This document shows positions 7,952 to 17,401 of a stretch of 19,490 nt of DNA, in pieces (position 1 is the first letter of the stretch; the number at the start of each line of letters is the position of its first letter). The position numbers and the translations under genes were made by a program. The DNA is taken from contig SGPL01000480.1 of NCBI GenBank assembly GCA_004802705.1, positions 1 to 19,490 on the forward strand, in the 5' to 3' direction. Under the pieces are notes generated by a model. The model was given only the letters and a program-made list of their open reading frames with translations. It had not been told where the DNA came from and did not search any database. The stretch is from Bondarzewia mesenterica (lineage: Eukaryota > Basidiomycota > Agaricomycetes > Russulales > Bondarzewiaceae).

Positions 7952-10900
7952 ATGGACTCTACTCAGGAATTGCAACGACTCGAAATTACTGCTCTCAAGT
8001 CTATCTACGCCGAAGACTTCATCGAATGTCCTCCACCCAAAGCCTGGAAGGTGCGTCGCCATACACATATCGCTTTGAATAGTAATCAAATAGTATCCTT
8101 TCCATCCTGTGTGTTCAGGCTGCCGCCAGGCTTCCCGAATTCATCATCAGGGTACCACATCCGGACCCCGAGCATGCCAACAAAATTTATTTCAATNTGC
8201 ACACTATGTCAGCGTCTTGNGTTCGTACTCCGTACGCGTGACTCACGCCTGTTCGATGAGCAGACTTCCCAAGACTTATCCTACCAATGCATACCCCACG
8301 TTCACCATCCAGCAGCCTATAAAAGGCTTGTCAAGCGAGCAGGTGTCGAAACTATCCAATGCTATACACACAGAGGCAAGGGAGGCTAAAGGGACGGAAA
8401 TGGTTTTTCAGGTCTGNGAGGNTGAGATATCATAAGGTNCAGTGCTCATCGATTGCCTCCCATAGATTGTCACATTTGCACAAGACTGGATAGCTAGCAA
8501 CGTGGTACCGCCCGTTGAAATTACTGGGTCCCTCGCCACTGAAATGATCAAACGTGCATCAGACCAAGAACGAGTGCGTCTGGATCTTGGCTATTCTTTG
8601 GTAATTACTGACTCGCCTTTCAGGCGANGCGNGAACGCGAAGAGGCAGAGGCTGAAGAAGAGAATGAAAGAGCAAGGCAGCTTGCTGAGGAATTCGAAGA
8701 GCAGATGCGCGTGGACGCTGAGCGNCAACAAATGGAGCGNCAGAAGTTCAAAGCACGCAACCGGGCGCAGTCCGATGCTACAGAAGTTCCTTCAACCTCT
8801 GATGATATATTGACCCAATCTTTTGATCGCGACATTGAGGTCGGCGGCCTTCGTTTCAACACCGTCAAAATGTTTCATCCGCGGAAAGGTTCGTGGATGA
8901 CCAGTTANGGTCCAAAAGATCAATATAATCTAACTCATTTTGCCAGAGTGTTTGGGAACTATCTATCTTGCTGATCCTGTCTGCGATGACATCCACGCAA
9001 CTCTACCGCTCGAGGTTCACGTGGTGACGTTCGACTCTCACTACTACACGACAAGCCAGGGTGAACTTTNTTCTTGTGCTATGCCATCAGCAGCAACTCA
9101 TAGTTACTGAGGTTAGGTCGGAAGAAGCTTAAACAACTCGAATCGGAGATCCAGCGTCTGATCACAGTTCGCCATATCAACCTATTGAGTATCTACTCGG
9201 TCAAATTGACTACACCGCAATCGAGTGGGTCCCCTCGACTGGCAATTTTGATGGAGCAGCGTCCGCCTCTCACTTTACGGGACGTCTTGGAGGATTGTGA
9301 GGCCCTGCGCGAAGAGCGTGCTTCTGTCTGTATAGTACATTGCTGACAATCAAATGTATTGCTAACATAACGGTACATTATAATTTATAGGACTATCTCA
9401 CCCAAATTCTCTCTGCTCTCAACGCTCTGCACNCCGCCGATCTTGTCCATCGAGGCAAGCATTCTATATGATGACACAACTTTAGAAAGTATTNACACAA
9501 CGTTACAGGGCTCTCCGTTCACTTCATTGGCCTCGCAAATCGAGATCAGCCTGGGCAGTCGAAATTGGTCAAGGTCGGCAAGGTGGGGTATTACGTTCGC
9601 CTGTTCGACCTGCACAGATCAAATTCGTTCGGGCCCGACATCTCAACGGTTATTAACGAGCTTCGTCTACCCGCGAACTGGTGNGGCATACTNTTGATAT
9701 ACATTGCCATTCTGTTAACGCCANGTAATCTTCAGGCTCGGAAAGGATGCGATGGACTCGACTTTGATATATACACGCAGTCGAGACATACATTGCGTCG
9801 GTATCATATTCCTGCAGATGCTNCTCGGACTNGATGTCGTGGATCGCTTTGCTGATGTCCATGCTGCCCTTCGATACTGTATATTCTCTCACTGCCTTTC
9901 CCAGTGTATTATTGATCTCATAATTCGTGGCAGCTTCGGTCTCTCCAGCTATGCAACATCACGCTTTGAATATGCTCTCTCCGAAGAAGAGCAACCACGT
10001 GTCGTGTCTCAGCATCCTTGCNGAACTCTCTGAGACTTCCTTCCACGGCAAGCGACGCTCTGCTNCTATTCCTATCACAGGTATGTCGTCTCCACCACGG
10101 AACGCATCCGACCAGTCTGAAAAAGNTATTCAAGACCCGAGGACTCCTGTACCCCACAATCACTATAGCAGCTCTCCNGANACTGACTATTTCATGGCTC
10201 CTATTCCGAGAACGAAGCCAGTTAGNCGGTGGAAGGAAGACTGGGAAGAACTTGAGCTCTTGGNAAGTAATATCCGACGCTCATGATCTTNTATTGNTNA
10301 ATCTTCCGCAGGGTCGAGGAGCCTTTGGATCCGTGGTCAAAGCCCGGAATAAGATTGATGGGCGTATATATGCTGGTCCGTATATCTTNTTTTGGAAGTA
10401 TGAAAAATCAAATTTTGATAGAAATTTGCNTCACAACAGTGAAAAAGGTCAAGCTGCGTGCGACAAAAGAGAATAAGATCTTCCGGGAGGTCAATGCATT
10501 AAGTCGCCTGTCCCATCGCTTCATCGTNCGATATTACACAACCTGGTTCGAGATCTCGGAGCCNGAGTCNGCNGCCGTCTCTGATAATGACTCNGACTCG
10601 GAAGCAGGCTCTGGCAGTGGTAGCACAGCCGANGGGATGACCTCCGTCCCTAGTAACAAGCGCAAGCGTGACGGATCGACGAATCCNTTCACNATCGACN
10701 TGGATGACTTGGACGGAAGCCAGTCGCAGTCTTCATTTCCGAGTATTCATTTNACAGGTTCGGGATCTGGCCCGACGGAGGATAGNGACGGAGATAGCGA
10801 CGAGCAGCAACCTTTTTGGGAATGGGTTCCAGAGAGGNCGGACAGACAATNTGAATGCTGCTGTTATTGACATCCTTCCGAGAACGNCGCCACCGCCCGG

Positions 10901-13900
10901 TTCACGCATACTTTACATCCAGATGGTAAGAGCTTGTCATGTCAATTACAACACACATGCAATGAACAATATCTNNAGGAATTCGTAGAGCGCCAGACGC
11001 TGAAGGAGGTNGGCAAGCTCATACTAATACATTTTGATGACTGTTGACGTTCNCTATCAGCGGATTGCTGAAGGNCTGTCNGAAGATGAAGCCTGGCGNT
11101 TGTTCCAGCAGATCGTTGACGCACTCGTACATATGTCTGGCCTTGGCATCGTACGTTATCGTNGACNNACTTGTAATTTCATCTNCAACTCACTTGNCAT
11201 ATAGCTACACCGTGACATNAAGTTAACCAATATCTTCATCGGTCAGTCTTATTATCGGCTTCTTGCTTTGGTGCTTTGGTTGATTGANAACGGTTAGATG
11301 GAAAGGGTGACTGCAAAGGCAAGCTATGGTTCTAATATCGAATATGTTTGGCTTGGTTTGACATNAAAGCAGTTGGCGATTTTGGTCTCGCCACGTCCAG
11401 NCTAGCTGCTGTGGATCCATCAGATGTTTCCCGCTCTGCAGCTGTCGTCGAATCAGACATGACGCTAGGTTCGCACANGTCGAGAGTCCTCTTTATCCTN
11501 NCTTTGATGTGTTTTCTTTTCCTTCAGAGGTTGGGACAAAGCTCTATATTGCACCAGAAGTTCAGTCTCATAAGAAGGGCCCNCGGGACCATACGAAAGC
11601 NGATATTTACAGCTTGGGTGTAAGTTGGATCTCTAACGTAATTGACGATTGCATATTGACGCTAAGGTATCTTCAGATCGTGTTTTTTGAAATGAATTAC
11701 TTCTTCTCNACAGGTGCAGAGCGAATTGCCGTGATTGAAGATCTGCGCAAGCCCGAAATATTCTTTCCNGNACACTGGGATGCTCATCGGACACGGCAGA
11801 GGCAAAGTGAGCGTAACCAACATGTTCACGCCTACAAAACTCACGNTTTCCAAAGTTATCTCNTGGTTNCTTCGTCATGATCCTGCGAAGAGACCAACGG
11901 CTCTGGAACTCTCCCAGAGCAACTTATTGCCGCCAAGGCTNGAGGACGAATACTTCAAAGGCGCGCTGAGGATGATGAGTGGGTCACTTGCTCACGCACT
12001 GATAGTCTACAGACACTCACTCGTTTGGTCTANAGCTAAACCGGATTCCCCTCATCACCAAGCCGTCCTCGCCGCTCTATTCAATCAGCCTGCTCGGGGG
12101 ACTCGAGGTCACCTGTACGANATGGAGTTGGAATTTCCGTTCCATGAACATACTTCTCTCAATGGCATCGTGCACGAGACGTTGGCTGCAATCTTCCGTC
12201 TTCACGGCGCAGTAGATATGGAGCCGCCACTTTTGCTACCCGTCACTGATCTTGCGGACGAGAAGAGCCGAGCATTGCTTCTAGACAGACACGGAGACGT
12301 CGTATCATTGCCACACAATGCACTNGTGCCTTTTGCGCGCCTTGCGGCTCGGAGCAATACGAGGAGGATCAAACGTTTTCATATTGGTGACGTCTATAGT
12401 CCAAGGTCAATTTATCTATCCTCAACCGTGATTCTATACTAATGCCCGCTTTNAGTTTGGTTGCTGGTCATCCCGAAGTTTCTAAGGCCGCTGTTTTTGA
12501 TATCATCACGACGGATATCACGGATGGCCCCAGTGCTTCCATAGCNGAAGCCNTCATCATTGTCAACGAGATCCTTAACTCTTTCCCAGATCTTGCCCAG
12601 AACTACGAGATCCACATGTCGCATTCGAAGAGTAGGTGAACTTAATCGTTACCTCATGATCNCCGACATTGATCGTTGTTCAGTCATCGACTCGATCTTG
12701 AATCGGATNGCGGAGGATCTGCGTCCGTTTGTTGTGGATACCGTCNCACAGACCAAATCTTCTTGGGCACAAAGGCGNTCAATGCTGCTGAAGAAGGGCT
12801 TGTTGAGGAGCACAGTCGACGAGCTCGAGNTCCTNACNGACTTAGGTCAGTGCAGTCATTCCCTCTGATATAANNGTTCTATTGACCACACGATACCATG
12901 AAGACGATGACGTGGATTTTCTCCTTGGTAGACTAGAGAAAGTTTCACCGCACATCGGGGCTATGTTCTCGCCGGAAATCAGCGAATTGAAGAAGGCGAT
13001 ACAGTATGCGAGCATGGCTGGCATGACTCGCCCGATCTATTTTCACCCGCTGATGCTCGGCGACCACAACGCTTACTTNAAGGACGGCGTCTGCTTCCAA
13101 GTTGTCAAGCGCGGAAAGCCGCACGATGTGCTCGCAATCGGTGGCAGGTAAGAAGGAGCCATTTACATGCCAGAATAGATCTCAAGTCTCCGAAGATATG
13201 ACAGTTTAATCTCTCAGTTCTCTCCCCCCAAACCGAAAGGGGACGGCATTTGCGCAGTGGGCTTGCAAATCGCTCTAGAGAAGATCTTAATTGCCCTCGC
13301 ATCCTTCCAGGCGGTCTCGGTTAAGACGCTCCTCAAGGAACAGCGTTCTTTTGGGTTTTGGAGTCCGAGGCGATGTGACGTTTACGTCGTGTCGAATCAG
13401 CCGGGATACNTGAACGAGCGGTTNGAAGTGGCAGCACTGTTGTGGCGGCACGGGATCAGTGCNGATGTGATGTACGAATCCGGCCTTGCTGGGAATGAGC
13501 ATGAGAACCACTACGAGCTCTGTCACAGAGAGGGTATACTGTAAGTGATCTTCTGTCCTTACTAGAATATAGTCTGACCGTGTCCNATAGCTTCACGGTT
13601 CTACCACGCCCACGGGGCCTCCGGCGTGATCAACCGGCTTTCAAAGTCAAGAGTATCCTGAAGGGAACCGAGTTCGANGGTATGTCAAAAGATTTCAATG
13701 TCAGCCTTTGGGACGGCGTCGTCTGACGGCCTTGGCTGCCACTAGTATCCAGGCAGGAACTGGTCGTTTTGGTTGCAACAACAAATTGCGGAGCAGAAAC
13801 GCATCGATGCGTCCACNTCTGGTGCTCCCATCTTGTCTGAAACCTCGCAGGGTCCAATCCATTCTAAAGATTTGGGGANCACCCCTGANGTGCATCTGGT

Positions 13901-14299
13901 ACTCCCTGGGGACCAGAAGAAGCTCAGGAAACAGACCAAGCAGATGTTCATGGACAGAGGTGAGTGCGGTTTAAGATAAGGTCAGGCTGGCTGAAATGCT
14001 GACAACTCACGNCATAGCTTTTGAAATGGGCGTGCAGATCAAGAATACCGTCGAATCTGGCATCCCAATCCTTGCCATCGACGTCCCAAATTCCGTCTTC
14101 GAGAGCCTATCCAAGTCATCCAACTGGGTGACCGACGACGACGCGTGGAAGACAATTGCTGCTACATTCCCCATGCAGAATTCTGGTTATGCATATCAGG
14201 TTCGGGAGGCCGTTGCCCCGCAAGCGGGCGGATGGCCATCGTTTTATCCTTTTGTTTGCGGTTCGGGACGAGCGCGTTCACCTACTAACNCTGTCATGA
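7952..14299 (+). CDS. GCN2: GCN2-type eIF2-alpha kinase, full length, 29 exons
   Basis: GCN2 senses uncharged tRNA and phosphorylates eIF2-alpha under amino-acid starvation. Exons: 7952-8050, 8119-8207, 8264-8411, 8466-8573, 8624-8888, 8947-9060, 9117-9325, 9391-9454, 9509-9680, 9736-9878, 9934-10262, 10312-10375, 10440-10925, 10979-11008, 11061-11150, 11205-11241, 11298-11318, 11373-11468, 11528-11619, 11677-11806, 11856-11978, 12036-12405, 12456-12631, 12684-12845, 12904-13147, 13196-13540, 13591-13679, 13746-13959, 14018-14299. This gives about 1,595 aa, close to the yeast protein's ~1,650. Domains: RWD (about 1-130, LQRLEITALKSIYAEDF); charged helix (149-200); pseudokinase (215-480) with HRG in place of HRD; kinase (576-985) with GRGAFG, Lys603, Glu618, HRDIKLTN (Asp807), DFG (Asp825) and an acidic Ser-rich insert (about 640-745); HisRS-like domain (985-1420); C-terminal domain ending FAVRDERVHLL. 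The ATG at 7952 is the first in frame. Introns 9455-9508 and 11319-11372 start with GC. Three T runs (10813, 13767, 14242) each carry one base too many; the model skips one T at each. Confidence 0.93.
9455..9508 (+). other. GC-AG intron in the GCN2 pseudokinase domain
   Basis: The exon ends CGAG and the intron begins GCAAGC, ending TTACAG. Joining the exons gives LVHRGLSVHFIGLANRD, which runs on into an intact pseudokinase segment (KLVKVGKVGYYVRLFD). No GT donor nearby preserves both flanking segments. Confidence 0.8.
10813..10817 (+). other. Apparent +1 frameshift in a T5 run (GCN2 kinase insert)
   Basis: Upstream the acidic insert reads on in one frame (DGDSDEQQP); downstream the protein resumes one base later (FGNGFQR, then PPPPGSRILYIQM). 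Reading four T instead of five restores continuity. The shift point could lie a few codons to either side. Confidence 0.7.
11319..11372 (+). other. GC-AG intron just before the GCN2 DFG motif
   Basis: Donor AAAG|GCAAGC and acceptor AAGCAG join IFIDGKGDCK to VGDFGLATS. This gives the usual spacing between the catalytic loop and DFG. Using the upstream GT instead would delete four residues. The preceding exon (11298-11318) is only 21 bases long. Confidence 0.8.
11979..12035 (+). other. 57-base intron with no stop codon, in frame, at the kinase to HisRS-like junction
   Basis: The donor (A|GTGGGT) and acceptor (TCTANAG) bound a segment divisible by three with no in-frame stop. Splicing gives GALRMMTKPDSPHHQAV; retention would insert 19 residues without breaking the frame. 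Confidence 0.65.
13767..13770 (+). other. Apparent +1 frameshift in a T4 run (GCN2 exon 28)
   Basis: The exon opens VSRQELVV in one frame and continues WLQQQIAEQKRIDAS one base later. Three T instead of four makes the segment continuous (ELVVWLQQQIAEQ). Confidence 0.8.
14242..14245 (+). other. Apparent +1 frameshift in a T4 run at the GCN2 C-terminus
   Basis: With one T removed the end reads PSFILLFAVRDERVHLLTLS and then TGA at 14297-14299, the expected GCN2 terminus. As written, the frame instead runs for more than 400 bases into featureless, N-rich sequence. Confidence 0.8.
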
Positions 14300-14824
14300 T
14301 NANTATGATCTCCATGCTACTGTCACACATATATCTCATGTATCATCTAACAATCTCACCTTACTTATACCTGTGCTACATACAACACGTCTCCTGTATC
14401 TATTCATCGTCNTGCATCCGCCGTTGCATACCTAGCNAGTTGTNTCTCTGTCAACAAATATGGGTTCATTTACAATGTNANTNGGTCCTTGGTAGGAAAG
14501 TGCGTACCGGAATTCAAGTCNTCNTTNAATANTTTGACCACTATTATGAGGGCACCGCCNTCATTCTTGGTTATCTTATTTTNGCCGCGCTTGNNCCCTG
14601 GGCTCTGCTTGCAACCNGGGGACGCGATGANTCTGCCGCTGCACTACTGGCTTATGTCGTCAGGGGATCCTTTTTTCTTTTCTTTTGCTNCNTNCCTTTG
14701 ANGTTCGCCTTTTTGGCTTGNGNNAGNGGTAGCAAATGANTNGAAAATANNTCTTTTNTTTTTATTTGANTCTAAANTCAATNTNTGAGCTGCNNTGNNN
14801 NTGNNGTTATAGATNAATCAGGAA
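14300..14824. other. N-rich spacer between convergent GCN2 and P450 genes
   Basis: This holds the 3' flanks of two genes facing each other. It is AT-rich with pyrimidine runs, and the density of N climbs steeply from about 14690. Open frames here exist only because N prevents stop codons from being read. No RNA gene or repeat can be supported. Confidence 0.6.
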
Positions 14825-17401
14825 TTATNATGATAGTATGNTTCNNTGNTANTTGATNNTATNTAAATGTNNGACTGCAATGGGCATNCCCTGCTCCTCG
14901 GTGTATNCNCCATTTGNCTGATGTATCTTTGTCGAAGGTGAAATGATTTGCGAGAGGTTCCAAATGATATCCTGTGATGCTCGAGTGAAGTGAAAGTTCT
15001 TCAGAAGGACGACCAGCATGATCTCTANAAATACAGTCAGTCAGGCNTTNAGCACGANGGAGAATNAGATGGTTTACTCACTCATCTCCAGCTGCGCAAA
15101 TTTGTATCCACTGCANGNGACAGATCAATATGTTTACTCATGAAATCAATCAGGAAGACGGGTGCTTACATGCATGACCGTCCACCGCCGAAAAAGGTCA
15201 TCCTTCACAAAGCGGACGGAGCTCATCAGTTTTTTGAAACGAGGAGGCAAAACGAGTGGAGATCACGTCCANACTCACATCCCCGAGTAGATCCCAGGAA
15301 GGCGCAGTGACTCGTGTGCCCCTGACTTTGGAGCCTGCTCCGAGAACCAGCGCTCCGGGCGCCATTCTCGTGCGTCTGGCCCCCAGATGGACGTGGCGCG
15401 ATTAGGTGCGGCGATGCTGACGAAAAGGGTCGTCCCTTTGGGGATGGTCAGCGCGGTAATNGGTTGGCCTTGCGCGGAGTTCGATGGCTTTATTGGCGTG
15501 GAGAGTGGGACAGTGCGTGTCTGAGTTGCCCTATGAAAAGAAAGTGGTCAGATGCTTTTGCATGACGGCGTTCGGAGAATCGGATAGGAGACACTTACGT
15601 GCGGCGCACAAATGGGACAGGGGGGTACCTGTAACAAGGGTGTAATGAATGAGTATGCCAGGTTGTACGGAATCCACCAACGCTGTGAGGCGCTTAAATG
15701 TGCCGGTGTATAGACTTACAANCGGAGGGTCTCTTTGATGACCGCGTCTAACCAAGGCAAAGACGAGACTTGGTCGTATCCGAGCTCACCGTCTCTGATG
15801 CAAGCATTATCAGTCTGCATATGCAGAGCTTGCTGAATTTCGCATCGAACTTTGTCCTGCACGGACGTGTGAGTCGCGAGCATGTAGATGATGCGAGAGA
15901 GAGCTGAAGAGGTCGTGTCTTGAGCACCAAACACAAGGACACTATTGGAAAATACTTGTTAATGAGAGGNAAAGGAACANTTAAAGATAGAAAGGCGCAC
16001 GTCATCTGCCCTATTAGCTCCTCTTCGCTAAGCTCTTCTCCGGTGGCCGAACGACCATTATTTCGTACTNTGAAGACATGTGATAAGTGACGGTATNNNG
16101 TCGGAGGACGTGCACGNACGCAGAATGCTTATGATATCATTCTGCCCGTCGCCTTGCCCTTNCGCATTTCCCAAGCTCGCCAGGTNCTCCTTCTGGCGCA
16201 AAATGCCCTTNGCGGTATCGTACATCACATCCGACATTGTCTTGATTTTTTGGATGACGGGGAAAGGCGCCAACTCCACCAACTTCCGACGGAGCGCCGG
16301 CGAACCGATGCGNGAAATAAAAGGGGCAAATTGGCGGATTAGNGACACGCGGAACAGGGTAGGGCTGCGCAAGGGAAGGCGGACTGTCAGTGAAACATGT
16401 TGGAGTATATTTTNAGTCACACACATCAGCTCGCGAACNGCCTTGGTGTAAGGGTTGTTGGTNGGNGAGTCTAATGGGTCGAACGAGTATCCAAGAATGG
16501 CTTGCCCAACAGATTCTAGAGCGACCCGTGACATCCATTTCGACACGTCCATTGTCACCGAATCGTCTTCAGCGCTCTGATGCGCCTCCATNTCCTTCGT
16601 CATGGCATCAGACAACTGTATTCAGCCTGGTCAAAACTGGATCGAATAGAATGGAAAATGCTCTTTACAAACCCTGTGAGCCACATCATAGAGCTTAGGT
16701 ACCAACTTCCGCAGGTGTGGGACGGCGAACACCGGGATGACGACCTTCCGCTGACGTTTGTGATGATCGCCTGTACGCAAAGAGCTGAGACACGGAAATT
16801 GAATGAAGGACAGATAGAGTTAAAAATGTACCAATGGTGGCGACGAGACCCTCCCCAAAGATGACCTTATTTGTTCTAGACACGGCGCCATTGTTTACTT
16901 AGGAGTGTCAAAAGTATGGCGGAACGTACTCGATAAAAGTCGATGTTTCCTCAAATGCATCTTGGTCTTTCACAACGATGCTCTGCAGAGCNTTTGGGTC
17001 GGATATATACAGCTGCTCATCCTGCGGGAAATGGNACNNTCAGGTCCCTTCAAGTGACAAAGCTGCAAGTCAATAACCACTCACTCCGAAAAAGCCATGA
17101 ACCTTGACNACGTCTCCGTAAAGCCTCGTCAATTCATGATGGAACGGCAGTCCCTTGGCATTGAAGAGCTGACCCAAGTTTCCTGACGAGAACAAGATGG
17201 GCCGCGATCATATTAGTTGCTGTNTGCGCACGTACCTGTGATCCATGATTTGTACGGAGGCCCAGGGATACCGTCAAGCGGAGATTTCCTGAGGGCATTC
17301 AGCAGGGTGCGCACAGAAATATAGATAAACAATGAGCAAAGGATAAAGCGCGGCAAGAAGTGACAGAGGTCAATTGCCATCTGATCAATAAANGAAGNCA
17401 T
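14825..17401 (-). CDS. Cytochrome P450 monooxygenase, membrane-anchored, 13 exons
   Basis: This is a haem-thiolate monooxygenase, expected to be ER-bound; the substrate is unknown. Minus-strand exons: 17401-17236, 17182-17085, 17021-16930, 16875-16832, 16770-16673, 16615-16120, 16067-16001, 15941-15720, 15628-15599, 15530-15279, 15202-15170, 15110-15082, then 15024 to the stop. The protein is about 593-608 aa. It begins with an N-terminal hydrophobic anchor (FLPRFILCSLFIYISV) followed by the proline hinge GIPGPPY. The I-helix is VFGAQDTTSS (359-366), ExxR is ETLR (424-427), the PERW motif is REWRPERW (492-499), and the haem loop is FFGGGRSCIG with the axial Cys532. Three late exons are only 30, 33 and 29 bases long. 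The exact stop is hidden by N: possible positions are 14851-14849, 14845-14843 and 14830-14828, and the first certain one is 14827-14825. The CYP family is not assigned. The gene is convergent with GCN2 and divergent from the protease. Confidence 0.9.

Noticed and set aside
9391..9508. Ending the GCN2 pseudokinase here as a separate gene because of the frame change
   Set aside because: The GC-AG intron at 9455-9508 joins both sides into a continuous family-like sequence.
10000..14299. Calling GCN2 a pseudogene because of three frameshifts
   Set aside because: All three shifts are single extra T in T runs, all catalytic residues are intact, and N sites are concentrated at silent positions, which indicates selection on a working protein.
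14489..14921. Open frames between GCN2 and the P450
   Set aside because: They are kept open by many N and lie in the 3' flanks of two convergent genes; the longest is an artefact of the T-run shift at 14242.
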